Notes under the pieces: generated by a model
What the model was told of the DNA's origin: nothing
Databases searched by the model: none
The model's input: only the letters and a program-made list of their open reading frames with translations
Position numbers and translations under genes: made by a program
In this document: one piece after another, positions 54,401 to 63,769 of the stretch
Position numbering within the stretch: the first letter of the stretch is position 1
Layout: each line of letters begins with the position of its first letter
From: Allolobophora icterica
Taxonomy: Eukaryota > Annelida > Clitellata > Crassiclitellata > Lumbricidae
Direction of reading: 5' to 3'
DNA length: 64,000 nucleotides
Assembly (NCBI GenBank): GCA_963556255.1
Contig: OY744604.1
Coordinates: forward strand, 90,824,062 to 90,888,061

Positions 54401-56682
54401 TCTACCCTTTTCAGCGCCAAGAGAAAAGCTAAGTTGTGGCAACCAGTTCAATAAAGGCAGTATTTGAGAGGCAGAGGCAGCGTGCAGTAGATGGTGGACG
54501 GTGTTTGGTGTGTGAATGGCTGGAAAACAGACTGACTAGGTGCAGAAGAAAGCATTGACTACTTAATTGCTTATTTTAAATCCAGCATTTTGAGAATTTG
54601 GGAATTCACTTTATTTAAATGTAGTCACTCTTCGAATAGAAACGTTCCAAGAGTACTAAACAGTTCAATCAACAGAGTTTAGCTTATATTTATGCTGCAT
54701 TTAGTTTGACAGTTCTTCCTCGCTTTTATAGTAGTATTGTACAAAGCATGAATTTGATAATTGAATGCAGATTGTGGAAATACGGTATACAGTAATTCCA
54801 CGGGATTTGTAACCTCTCCGAATTGGCCGAATAACTACGGATTCAATCAAAGCTGCTTAAACATCATTTGGGCTCCACAGCGAAGCACGTTCTACCTCAA
54901 CTCTCATTATTTCAACCTAGAAAACAACTGCATTTTCGACTGGCTGGAGGTATAAATACCCGTCTCACATGGTAGTTTCAGAGTCACTGTCGCTGATGAT
55001 TAGTTTCACAACATGGATAAAAGAACTACTTTGTATTACTTTTATAGAGACATTTTCTTCTTCTTTTCTTCTTTATGGCTTTGGCGATGCCCCAGCACGC
55101 AATAGCCGCTCATTTATGGCGAGTCTCCACTTCTCCCTGTCCTGTGCTCTCTGTGTAGCCTCCTGCACGGATAGGCCCGTCTCCTTGCAGTCCTCTCGAA
55201 TCAAATCAATCCATCGTAACCGTGGTCTTCCCTTCCTCCGCTTTCCGTGTACGTATCCGTGAAGTGCTATATTCGGGTATCTTTCATTTCGCATTCTTGA
55301 TATATGGCCGAAATAGCGCAGTCTCCTGATCCTTATCCTGTCCACGATGTCCTGGTGTATATTCAGTCTGTTGTGTATCTCCGTATTTCTTATCCGGTCT
55401 CTTCTGGTGACTCCTACTATCCTTCGTAAACATACCATTTCGAACACCCTTAGTCGTCTTTTCTGCACCTCCTTCAATGTCCATGTCTCCGAGTTATATA
55501 GTAATACATTTAGTACAAGTGTCTCATACACCTGTACTTTAGTGGTCCTGCTGATTTCCCTCGCACTCCACACCTTGTGTAGTGCCTGTAGTATTCCTCT
55601 TGCCAACCCAATTCTTCGTTCCACATCCTTCTCAGATTCGCCCTTCGCGTTGATATATCCTCCCAAGTAAACGAATCCCTCCTTTTGCTCCAGATTTTGT
55701 CCATCCACCTCAAGTTGAAACTGGGTGTCCCCCCTTCCAAGGAACTGACTTTCTGTCTTTTGCACATTGATGCTCATACCCATTTCTTTGCTCGCCAGTT
55801 CTACTCTCGTCAGTGATTCTTGTAGCCCCTTTGCTTGCTCCGCCATGAGTGCAATGTCATCCGCAAATCGTAGATCTCTTATCAGTTCCCCCCCCCGATC
55901 GTCGCTCCTTCCGTTGTCCCATCCAGCGCCATGGCCATTATCAGTTCCAGGAATATGTTGAAACTGAAAGAAAGGGCGAGTCAACCTTGGTAGAGACATT
56001 TAATGATTGCTAATAATCAATTGTTCGCCAATTATTGTTCCATGTCACAAAGGTTACAACCACTTCTCGGACATTCATTTACATACACAGAATACACGCC
56101 AATACTACATCCAGATGATCATGGAGTTCTGTGCGTTCACTTGGTAGCATGGCAAATACAAGTAGATTAATAATTTCATAAATAAAAATAAAATGAATGC
56201 TAATTCGACACTGCGCCTTCTGAGTTGATGTCGCTAAAGCAATGACCAATGCTTTATCATTTAATGTTTTATATTTGATGTACTCTTAAGACAGCAGGTT
56301 GAGTAGGATCTATTTGTAATTTAATGCCCTCTAAGCGCTCTGAAAGGTTTGATTTACTCGACTGCTTAAGGTAAACAGAGATGGCGCAGGTTATCAAGGT
56401 AATTACTGAACAGCATTGAACCTGACTTTTATTACACAATAATGTGATAACGTGGAATAGTTGAAGACAGTGAAATAGGATAGTAGTACAGTCTTATCCT
56501 TTTTTTGTTCTAGATAAGTTGTGTAGATAACTCGGCTTATGGTCCGACTAGATATTGTGGAACCAATTCTCCCCCAAATCAGTACATCTGCCGATGCAGT
56601 CAGGTTCTTCTGTGGTTCCACAGCGACAATTCTAGCAACTACCCTGGATTCAATATCGAGTACACCATCTATCCGGATGGAG
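42314..56682 (+). CDS. CUB gene 2: tandem paralogue with four CUB domains (spliced; exons listed separately)
   Basis: Exons in order: signal peptide, C1', D1', A1', B1', C2', D2', A2', B2'. This is the gene 1 plan without the first AB module. All listed exons are open, with GT/AG sites and matching phases. The first intron joins phase 1 to C1' directly. The signal-peptide exon and B2' are clearly paralogous to gene 1 exon 1 and B3. The introns have collected a LINE, a hAT fragment, an RTE-like LINE and other insertions. The 3' exons after B2' are decayed or uncertain, so gene 2 may end differently from gene 1 or be in decline despite its intact CUBs. Role as inferred for gene 1. Confidence 0.82.
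42794..42860 (+). pseudogene. Third, decayed copy of the signal-peptide exon
   Basis: About 480 bp after the intact exon 1 of gene 2. The start is ACG instead of ATG, and one inserted base shifts the frame (GTTATCCTCGGTGTGTCTGG). A trace of local exon duplication or of a third gene copy. Confidence 0.75.
42965..43520. other. Intron 1 of gene 2: repeat-derived
   Basis: Near 43350-43500 lies the same SINE-like core (GGGTGGTTACACGGA) as at 14480-14510 in gene 1. No A/B exon was found between exon 1 and C1'. Confidence 0.5.
44082..44390 (+). mobile_element. tRNA-Asp-like SINE next to exon C1'
   Basis: Box A TAGTCTAGTGG and box B GGTTCAAGTCC, with CTGTCA at the anticodon position as in tRNA-Asp(GTC). 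The tail GGTCACTAATATTTCATACC ends within 40 bp of the acceptor of C1', so it may affect that splice site. Confidence 0.85.
44414..44583 (+). CDS. CUB gene 2, exon C1'
   Basis: Acceptor CTACAG|TC, donor ACA|GTTAGT, 170 bp, phase 1 to 0. VCGFDYYNESSGVISSPNFP, SFSFIFNSF, ending DSVT. The acceptor differs from the CTCTAG of the other C exons. Confidence 0.88.
45071..45236 (+). CDS. CUB gene 2, exon D1'
   Basis: Acceptor CGACAG|ATC, donor GGAG|GTAGGG, 166 bp, phase 0 to 1. ISCPSNSSFPPQNYSG, SIPWCSRGLVNFRT, SGFSLDFYVS. Confidence 0.9.
45318..45417 (+). pseudogene. Partial duplicate of exon D, 5' truncated
   Basis: 81 bp after D1'. It keeps LWCSQGLVHFRT, NGFSLDYYV and the donor GGAG|GTAAGG, but lacks the first third, and stops lie directly upstream in frame. 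Probably unused. Confidence 0.85.
45526..45934. mobile_element. 409-bp hAT element with a central hairpin
   Basis: Ends CAGGGGCGGCG and (reverse complement) GAGGGGCGGCG. Target duplications AGAAAGGT and AGAAAGAT, one mismatch. The inner arms at 45597-45624 and 45656-45683 form a stem of about 28 bp (GGCGATTTATGG...). The sister intron of gene 1 near 20640 has the uninterrupted site. Confidence 0.82.
46511..46689 (+). CDS. CUB gene 2, exon A1'
   Basis: Acceptor ATGCAG|GT, donor GAG|GTATAA, 179 bp. CGNTVYSDFYGSVNSPNWP, EYYGYNHNC, ending CCSCDWLE, with the extra cysteines also seen in A1. Confidence 0.9.
46911..46972. repeat. Perfect 18-bp inverted repeat (hairpin) at the LINE 5' end
   Basis: Arms 46911-46928 and 46955-46972 (CTAAACTTCTACAGTTTA and its complement), with an inner CATGTAT/ATACATG stem. 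Confidence 0.9.
48221..48266. repeat. (CTC)n microsatellite inside the LINE
   Basis: About 45 bp of perfect CTC repeats. Confidence 0.95.
49264..49300. repeat. Perfect 16-bp inverted repeat inside the LINE RT
   Basis: CTACTCCTCGGATACC, ACTAT, then the exact complement. The right arm encodes the usual YGIRGVA, so the left arm looks like a secondary copy. Confidence 0.9.
49335..49599. mobile_element. hAT 3' terminal region
   Basis: ACTTAAGTAAAAGTAAAAGT repeats are typical of the ends of one hAT group (TACTTTTACTTAAGTA-type). It adjoins the transposase remnant on its right. Confidence 0.6.
49600..49897 (-). pseudogene. hAT transposase C-terminal (dimerisation domain) remnant
   Basis: The minus strand gives an acidic DDNEDDDDEAFF stretch, CKDVLEQYLQTQTDD, and after a one-base frameshift the hAT signature PLPANAAVERLFSCAGL, then a final FENLVFLKVNK and TAA at 49602-49600. 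The N-terminal and catalytic parts are absent. It lies between the LINE and unique intron sequence. Confidence 0.85.
50532..50697 (+). CDS. CUB gene 2, exon B1'
   Basis: Acceptor TTCCAG|ATC, 166 bp, phase 0 to 1. ISCLDPAYGS, RYCGNYTG, VLLWFHSDSY, GFNIRYNVYP. Alternative donors G|GTCAAG or CAAG|GTAAAC. Confidence 0.9.
50698..52557. other. Intron B1'-C2'
   Basis: CATA-rich stretches and a SINE tail near 52135-52205 (GCGAGAGGTGCCTTATAAAT). The conserved intron block with GGAGTTGTTGGCTTGTCC lies near 51436. No exon seen. Confidence 0.5.
52558..52730 (+). CDS. CUB gene 2, exon C2'
   Basis: Acceptor CTCTAG|AA, donor ACC|GTTAGT, 173 bp, phase 1 to 0. ECGTTSYCGPSGVISSPNY, LSFFFKSF, ending YDFVT. 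It has an extra Cys (SYCG) compared with C2. Confidence 0.9.
53239..53404 (+). CDS. CUB gene 2, exon D2'
   Basis: Acceptor CGACAG|ATC, donor TATG|GTAAGG, 166 bp, phase 0 to 1. ISCQTNSSFPPQ, SIPWCSQGLVHFRT, SSGFSLNYYV. Confidence 0.9.
53497..54285 (+). mobile_element. CR1-like LINE, 3' fragment
   Basis: Broken reverse-transcriptase C-terminus: CNLKLYSSKTYEMVIRR, VILGITISDKLG, SLYALRTLVAHGL, then the 3' part. It ends in a TATTC-type tail near 54270. The aligned gene 1 intron near 26820 lacks it. Confidence 0.8.
54771..54949 (+). CDS. CUB gene 2, exon A2'
   Basis: Acceptor ATGCAG|AT, donor GAG|GTATAA, 179 bp. DCGNTVYSNSTGFVTSP, WPNNYGFNQSC, ending CIFDWLE. Closest to A3 of gene 1. Confidence 0.92.
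55048..55993 (-). mobile_element. RTE-like LINE, 5'-truncated, with a near-complete RT C-terminal ORF
   Basis: The minus-strand ORF 55073-55999 carries the RT catalytic box LRFADDIALMAEQ, NVQKTE, YLGGYI, LLYNSETWTL, RRLRYFGH, GRPRLRW and DREKWRLAI. This tail order is typical of RTE/BovB-type elements. The N-terminal 45 or so residues are out of frame. A nine-C run at 55888-55896 marks the shift, beyond which the other frame reads FNIFLELIMAMALDG. The 3' tail is AAG-rich. It is 5' truncated and cannot move by itself. It sits in the A2'-B2' intron. Confidence 0.88.
56514..56682 (+). CDS. CUB gene 2, exon B2'
   Basis: Acceptor TTCTAG|ATA, donor GGAG|GTCAGT, 169 bp, phase 0 to 1. ISCVDNSAYG, RYCGTN, ICRCSQVLLWFHSD, GFNIEYTIYP. 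One extra Cys (ICRC) compared with B3. Confidence 0.9.
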
Positions 56683-57229
56683 GTCAGTGTTAGCGGTATT
56701 GTAAATAAATTGAAGTGCATTTGAGAGATACTTAGCACCATACTATGTGTCAATACATGCTAACATTCATATATAAATTTCGATTGATTGATTGCATACA
56801 CGCTTATTTACATTGATGCATGCATAAATGAATAAATATATCTGCCTACGATTCGGAATAGGGCTGTTATATTGGCCAACTTGAAACAGTGTTTTACCTA
56901 TGTGCGTTACAAATGTCTAATGATGATAATGATGATAATGATGATGATGATTATGATAATCAATTTAATCATAATCATGATTTTAATAGCAACACACATC
57001 CTAACTCGCATTTTCCGTATTGCGAGAGATACTAGCCATATATGTTTTACGCCTCTCGATAATAATTGCTAATTACAGCGTTTGTGACCTCATTGATCTA
57101 TCAATTTCTAGGATATTGGGAATTACATTTTTGGAGGTTTGTTCATTATACAGTTACATCATTTCGATATTTAATTCGAAGTTTTTGTTGTTATATGAAA
57201 TTATTGTTAATTTTATTCAATTGGGGGCC

Positions 57230-57328
57230 TACAAGGCCTCGACTTATAGACTATCGAGCCTTAAAAAAAGGACTACTATATTTTGATCGTGGCCAATTTT
57301 AGAATCGTCGTTTTTACTTCTGGTAAAG
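57230..57328 (+). pseudogene. Decayed exon E of CUB gene 2
   Basis: Aligns with exon E of gene 1 through GACTATCGAGCCTTAA and keeps the donor AAAG|GTAAGT. The acceptor AG is gone, and two in-frame stops lie in the last 40 bp. Confidence 0.6.
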
Positions 57329-57589
57329 GTAAGTATTCTATAATGTCATTGCTCTTCATTTTGTAACATTTTGTAACGACTCAGTATAACCTTAAGAGGA
57401 TCATAGGAAGGCTATAAAATTATGATATGACAAGTGTTTAGATAGTCTGTGGTGGGGTTGGTCGGTGAATTTCAGCTGGGCTTAGGGTTAGAAAGACCTG
57501 ATTGGGTCAGAATGTAAGAGTATTTTAATTCTTGATCATTAACGAAATTGTTTACAACATTGTTCTTCAGCCAAACCAAGAAGCCAACA

Positions 57590-57900
57590 GGCAAGAAGGA
57601 ACGTGAATTTTCAGAAATCTTGTCTAAACCAGCAAAATGCGGGTTGAAGCTGTAATGCTGTAACGTCGTATTCAAAGAAAGGGCGAGTCAACCTTGGTAG
57701 GCACCCTGTTGGAGTAAGACAAGTATGTCAAGGTATAAGATTTGTTCAGCATTGTCTCACTCTGGCGTTGATCAGACATCTTGTATAAACCAGCAAAATG
57801 CGGGTTGAAACTGTACTGCTATAACGGCGTATTTAATGACAGGGCAAACCTTGTTAGTCACCCTGTTGGACCAAGAGAAGGTAACACTGTCGTTGAACAG
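57590..57900. repeat. Local tandem duplication of about 160 bp
   Basis: TAAACCAGCAAAATGCGGGT and CACCCTGTTGGA occur twice here (near 57630 and 57790) and once in unit 1 (near 33085). Confidence 0.75.
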
Positions 57901-58300
57901 ACGGAAACATCGTAGCAGGCAATTTCTTCCAGGCGGAAGATGAACCGGTGCAACGTTTCAATGTCATCGATGTTGCCGCAATTACTGCGTTCATTGTATG
58001 GCTAGGTATTCTGACCAAGTGGAATGCATCTAAAGGTCGCTGACATTAATTTTCTCAAAGAACTTGGCTAAGCACTGGTCAACCGTACACGCAGAAGAAA
58101 TGAAGTCTCCTAATGCTGCGGAGATTATTATGTCAGAAATGCAAAGAGCACGTTTGGGGAAAGTCGCAAGGTTGTCAATACCTGTCGTGGTTCAATCAGA
58201 CAAAAGACGTATGTGTTGTCTGTGTCCAGCAATGATGAAAGAAAGTTTCTGCGGCATCGGGCAGGAACTATACATGCTGTTTATTTGAGCTAACTGGAAA

Positions 58301-59398
58301 GCCCCATTTACGTCTATTGTTAAAGTTTGTTAATACCACCCTGTTGTAAGAATAAAGCACACGAAAAACAATTCATAGACGTTATTTTGAGTGGCTTTGT
58401 TTAACTCCTCTGGTTTTCCGTTTTAGTTAGCCAATTTGAGTTTCAAACAACAATTAGATCCATGAATATCGCACAATATCATTGTAGTATTTTATTGACA
58501 ATTTACAATATATCGAAAATTGAAGCATTTCTAGTGCCGTCGAGACCTAACATAACGAGTCGGCCAGGTCATCATTTACGATTCCAGATGGTAAGCAGTG
58601 TTTTGTAAATGTGTTGATAGGATGATATTTAATGCTCTTGCTTGTCGTTGTACTTTCTCCTTCCAAAGAAGAAGTAGATGAGATGTAGCCATTCCAGATG
58701 TTGTTTAAAATTAATAATAATAATATAATTAAACCCAAGTCTCGGTTAGCCTGCCATGAAATTAATATCTGAGGTTTTTTATTTTACATGTTTTGGCTAA
58801 AAATGAAAATCAACTGTTCTGTTATAATTGTAGGATAGCCAATGTGACGTTATGGCGCAGAGGTTTTCTGCAATCTGCCTGTTCTAAAGAACTAGTGTAC
58901 ATGCTTAAAATTTTTTATCGTTGTCTGAGAATCTCTCCATTTTGGCGGTTCTCATTTACAGGCGATTAAGATCTGTTCTCTAAACTTCTTGCTGATCATA
59001 GATATAATTCCTGCAGCCTTACACTGTGTCTTCTAGGAGATTTTCTGCATCGTTGACGAAATTCATAAGTTTGCATTTCAACTTCTTTATTGCATAGGTA
59101 GTATGTAACTGAACTGATTTAGCCTTACGATTTTCTTTTCCTAACACTCATATTTCAACATTATCTTTCTCTCATTTGACTAAGATCACATAAAAACTGA
59201 ATTCTAAATTTGTTTTGTTCGTTCCGTTCTTATTTCTTTTCTTTTCTTTCTTTATTGTTTCTTCCTTCCTGACCTGAGAGGTGTACAGGCTAAGTGGTTG
59301 ATTCTTAAATGCATTGACTATCACCTGCGCTTGCACCTTGATTGTTTTAACCTCTGAAATGCTTCTCTTGTAACCTCACACGTGTTCCAAGTTATTTG
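58301..59398. other. Duplicated downstream region of unit 2, no gene recognised
   Basis: Aligns with about 33700-35340 of unit 1 (for example TTTTGGCGGTTCTCATTTA near 58941). No conserved coding signal found. Confidence 0.45.
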
Positions 59399-59613
59399 TA
59401 TTTCCACGGAGTTTCGATTTCGATGGACTGAGAGGGGCCTCCGGATCCAGGAATCTTCCTTCCATGTTCCCGATGAATGCGATGTGCAATCCTGGCGTAT
59501 GGAACCTCAAATGGAAGAGACCTGGGATCATGACCTTCCGACTGAAAGTTCCACTTCTACTGCTATGCTGACACGTCGGAACGCGCAACCAAGCATTAAA
59601 TGGAATAAAAGAG
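59399..59613 (+). CDS. Candidate tail exon F of CUB gene 2
   Basis: An open frame runs through FRFRWTERGLRIQ, PDECDVQSWRMEP and STSTAMLTRRNAQP to the donor AAAAGAG|GTATAC (phase 1). The unit-1 copy has a frameshift and a stop. Hydrophilic, Ser/Thr-rich, no domain recognised. The acceptor is unclear, and without exon E it may not join the CUB exons. Confidence 0.35.
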
Positions 59614-60172
59614 GTATACTTAATAACACATCGGAACGCGTCTCTATGAAACCCTCTAAGATGACCTAATCTAATCTAATGTTTTATATAGCGCCGTACG
59701 TGATGTTCAAGACACCAGTCCAAGGTCGCAATGACAGCAATCCGCCAACATGGGTTAGATTTTAACTCGTTTTGTCTCACATAATAACTACTGAGGCGTA
59801 GAGTTAAAACGTTTAAACCATATTTGTATTTTGTCCTTTTTCGATCTCGACCGGGCTTCTTCCAACAGATTTATGCTTTGACAAAGATTTCATTTGTAGC
59901 GACCATCATTTGATGCTTCGTGCATTAGAAATTTCAGACCGATAGAAGTTACTAGACAAGATTATGTTTTCATCCAAGAATAGGCCAGTGACATAATGAC
60001 GTTACGTACGGACAGCATCAGCAAAGCACACAGGCGCATTCAATCTCATACACGCTGTCTTACACACAAACATATGATGCACCACAGCTTTCCTTCTTTG
60101 AAGCACGGCTGTATAAATTTACGATTACAATTATGAACATGTATATAGCTGCAAAAGTGTTTTATTTTGTAG

Positions 60173-60305
60173 CTCGAAATTGTTGATAGGCCCTCTACTT
60201 CCTGAAAACGTCAGCAGATCTGTAGTCTGCCTCATAGCGCCAGAGAAATGCCTATTGGAGGTCATCACCAAGTCAACTCTCAACACACAATCTCCATCGC
60301 GATGA
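60173..60305 (+). pseudogene. Terminal-exon counterpart of unit 2
   Basis: Acceptor TTTTGTAG. Aligned with 36278-36403 but with about 7 bp inserted and other indels, so the long phase-0 frame of unit 1 is lost. The short phase-1 ending (four codons, TGA) is kept. Confidence 0.35.
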
Positions 60306-61397
60306 ATGATCTGTGTTTCTATATATAATAACCGTTGTTACATTAGAATTTAATCTCGAATGCGCAACATGTAATATCCTTTGTTACATATAGACCTAAC
60401 GCTCGCTACATTTAATTTAATGCGTATCTAATCTCCTGCAGCGTGTAATCTATTATCTTTAGCGCAAGTAATTTAATCTTAGTTCAGTACATAGCGGATA
60501 TGAGTAACGAGAATTTCCTTACTTTTGAGTAGCAAAGTTTTAGAAAAATGAAACTAGTGACTTAAAGTTTGACATGCAGTTTTAAAGGCAAATCCGAACA
60601 CTATGGCCTTATAATTATAGCAATGTTTAAAATGGTCGTTCCGATTTAGATAGGCCTATGTGAAATAATCGAGCAGGAACCATTAAACGAAGTTTGCAGA
60701 CATATAGCATTAGTCGAAATTATATATTATAGTTTAGAACTGAGTATCTCAAAGTAATAATCAACTACTTGAAAGCTAAACCGCAGCTGTAAAAAGTTAT
60801 TTAATATGCCACAATTTATTCACAATCAAAATTTTATAAACTTATTGTACCTTGCAGGTTGCGAAGTAACTTCGTATGACAAAATATGGCTACCGTAAAT
60901 GCATCGCTTATTTATGCAGTTTTGTATGGATAATACACTGCTTTGTCTTGACAACTTTAATACGGTTTCTAAGAATGCTATTTGTTTTCTAACTGCGTTG
61001 AATGACCCATTTTAACTCTACCACTGTCCGCACTCGGGTAGAAACAAGTCCAAACGGGGGATAAAAGAGGAGGACGTTAATCATCTATGTAATGAGACAG
61101 CGACAATAAATAGCAACTAATATAATTATTCAAAGACCTCTTTGAACTCCGCCACTGCCCGTACTCTGGTGATGCCAGTTTCAGACCTGGATAAAGGAGG
61201 AGGGCGACGTTAACTTGCGTCGTTAAACAGTAACTAACCAACCTACCAATTGCTAGCGGTGTACACCTTAATAACGTACGGTTTGGTAAGGTCAATGTTA
61301 ACGATCCTGGACGTCGTTATTTATTGTAAAAACACTTGTTTATGCGACGTGCTTCAGTACGTTATAACCAATTTTTATCAGTTGCTGCTGTTACTAC
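60306..61397. other. Duplicated 3' flank, with a two-copy repeat
   Basis: To about 60860 it aligns with 36404-36960. At 61010-61225 two related blocks share CACTG(T/C)CCG(C/T)ACTC and GGAGGA or GGAGGG before GACGTTAA. No gene seen. Confidence 0.45.
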
Positions 61398-61530
61398 TTG
61401 GCAATTGATCAACTCTGTGAATTAGAAAATTGGAACATTCTCGATGGTGTTATGTATCGTAATAGACGTGGCAGATTGCTAATACGTTGGGTTCCGGGTC
61501 ACCTAAAAGAGAAATTGTTTCATTGTTGTA
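61398..61530 (+). mobile_element. Possible Gypsy-type integrase fragment
   Basis: LENWNILDGVMYRNRRGRL, then HLKEKLFHCC, resembles the segment before the zinc-binding domain of Ty3/Gypsy integrases (DGVLYR...). The HHCC finger itself is missing. Confidence 0.35.
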
Positions 61531-61619
61531 TGAGTGTTTTCTGCATTTCAGTCAGAGTTCCTTCTATTCCAGAACCACATGCGAATTAATGTTTGTAGAT
61601 GGGCCTAATAAATGAAGCT

Positions 61620-61790
61620 TCCTTCCCCAATCCTTCCCTATCCTTCCTTCCCTACTCCTACGTTCCTTCGTTCCTGCATTCCTTCACTAATTCCTTTCCT
61701 TCCTACATTCCTACTTGCATCCCTCCCATTCTGCCTTCTTTCTTTTTTGCATTCCTTCATTTCTCTCCATTTTTCTGCCTTCCTTAATTT
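61620..61790. repeat. CCTT/CATTCCTT-rich low-complexity stretch
   Basis: Degenerate CCTTC repeats on the + strand; the Ser/Pro/Phe-rich ORFs here are artefacts. Confidence 0.8.
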
Positions 61791-61802
61791 AGGGATCCCT
61801 TC

Positions 61803-61990
61803 TTTAGTGGCGTCGCCAGACATTTTTTTAAAACAGGAATAGCCAGGGCTGTAATAGAAGTCACCCGTGCAGTGGCGATTTATGGCGAGCGCGGTAGCGC
61901 AAGCTTATAATTATGGTGACCATTTAGCTCGCGCTACCGAACTCGCCATAAATCGGTACCCTCTGCACTATCATGGTTGTCTGGTCAGAG
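61803..61990. mobile_element. Second copy of the GGCGATTTATGG hairpin element
   Basis: The arms at 61874-61900 and 61931-61955 (GGCGATTTATGGCGAGCGCG...) form the same stem as inside the hAT element at 45526-45934. The left part, with AATAGCCAGGGCTG, also matches it. The ends and target duplication are not clear. Confidence 0.65.
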
Positions 61991-62275
61991 GTAAGATGGG
62001 AGAGGACCCTGAAGCTGAAAGCTTTTTGACAATTGAAAGGAAATTTTAACATCTCAGTGAACTTAGTGAAGCATTACAAAATTCTTTTTTGGGTAGGATG
62101 CACAACAGTTTTCAAAAATTTAGTAAGGCAGATCAAGTCTACGCCACATAGATAATATAAATGAGGACATAACATCACTTGGACTAACACTAATGGGGCA
62201 AAGGACTAGACAAATCAGTGCATATTTTAAAACAGATTTAGACTACTGGGACAAAGTCGGCGATGGGCCTGGTTG

Positions 62276-62362
62276 ATGACCTTTTTTGGGAATTCATCTC
62301 ACAAAAATGTGATGACCTTTTTTTGCGAATTCATCTAAAAAAATGTTGATGACCTTTCAACT
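62276..62362. repeat. Minisatellite with units of about 36 bp
   Basis: Two and a half units of TGATGACCTTTTTT plus GAATTCATCT. The core is shared with 39535-39740. Confidence 0.75.
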
Positions 62363-62384
62363 GACGTAGGAAGAGACAATGCGT

Positions 62385-62530
62385 TTTTCTACTGGGACAA
62401 ATCTTAAAACTCCTGCAACATTTGTCCCACTAGTTATACAGTTTAAATATACATTGCCTGGGACAAATCACCCTAACTACGGGGATAAATCCTAAGACTA
62501 CTGGGACATTTGTTCCACTAGTTATACAGT
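62385..62530. repeat. Two-copy tandem repeat with ACTGGGACAAAT / ACTAGTTATACAG
   Basis: The block including CATTTGTCCCACTAGTTATA recurs once, at about 88-100 bp spacing, with small changes. Confidence 0.75.
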
Positions 62531-62878
62531 TAAAATATGCCCTGTGACAAATGACCGAGGACAATGGAAATCATTTATGCGTACCCATCGCCGCCAAATG
62601 GTTGGTGTCAGGAACTGATCACGGTGATGATGATTTGTATAATGTATTTCTTGGATCGCGATGAATATTCTTTGTCTCAATATATACAACCGCTGTTACA
62701 TTTAATTTAATATTTTAATGCTAATCTATATCGCTATACATATGATTGCCTTTGCTACATATTGCTCTAACCGTTGTAACATTTGCGCTTGGCCTTCGAG
62801 TGACGCTAGAGAAGTTACTTATTTCCAGCCACGACACAAATTCTGTTGTATCAGTCAATATCCTTCTCAGTCCTATAT

Positions 62879-62993
62879 ACTGTACAAAAGGCAAGTTTAG
62901 AGAACGAATATCAGGTATGACATGGAATGAGAGCCAGAAACATAGTACTGCAGCTTGAGATGCAATGATTATTCTAGTTAGCTAGAGGAAGTC
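62879..62993. repeat. Direct repeat of about 113 bp, copy 1
   Basis: Nearly identical to 63520-63632 (for example GCAAGTTTAGAGAACGAATA), 641 bp apart. Copy 2 lies within the block aligned to unit 1. Confidence 0.85.
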
Positions 62994-63339
62994 CTATTGC
63001 GGCTGCTTCTCTCTCCTATTCCTGTCTGTTTGCTTTTATCTCCATCGACAATCGTTCTCTTTTCTGACTCAAACACTATTTCATCACTTAGCACCCTTCG
63101 GTACCATTCGTTCCCTTGCCTGATTGTACGTGACCTTCGACCTTCTGTGCGCGTCAGCATCTACCTTCCCTTCGCTAGTTATCTTGTCACCTGCAGTCTG
63201 AGTATTGTCCTTTGTCAGTTACATAAATACTTGATATGAGCTGTGTTCCAATGTTATTTTCAACATATTATGTCACGTGATTCTTTCTCCTTGTCTTTGT
63301 GTCCTAATTTCAAAAATTATTCTAATTCTTGTATATTAC

Positions 63340-63632
63340 TGCTGACCAAAGGCAAGACGTGTACCAAGAACAACACACTTTCCAGCAGATGCTGATTGAG
63401 GAGAGGGACAGCATTTAAAGAGCTACAGTGTGTAGACAAGAAAGATTGCTAAGATGGCAAGTGATTTGCACTTGCTTTGTACACGAGAAGTGCCAGCTTG
63501 AGGCGGTTACGCTCATATACTGTACAAAAAGCAAGTTTAGAGAACGAATATCATGTATGACATGGAATGAGAGCCAGAAACATAGTCTTGCAGCTTGAGA
63601 TGCAATGATTATTCTAGTTAGCTAGAGGAAGC
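63340..63632. repeat. Downstream duplicated block (unit 2 copy)
   Basis: Aligned with 37660-37960 of unit 1. The last 113 bp are the second copy of the direct repeat at 62879. Confidence 0.75.
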
Positions 63633-63663
63633 GGGCAATATCCAAATGGACAACTCTTTGGCA

Positions 63664-63769
63664 ACCAGTTAACCAATTGGCAATCATGTCTAAACTGTAG
63701 TGATTGACACCCAGTTAACCAACCAGTTAACCAATTAGCAATCACGTCTAAACTGTAGTGATTGACACC
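63664..63769. repeat. Two-copy 59-bp tandem repeat
   Basis: The block CCAGTTAACCAATT(G/A)GCAAT, then TCTAAACTGTAGTGATTGAC, occurs twice. It lies just before the sequence matching the unit-1 right end. Confidence 0.85.

Noticed and set aside
55284..55767. Overlapping + and - ORFs within the RTE-like region
   Set aside because: Shadow frames of the reverse transcriptase ORF.
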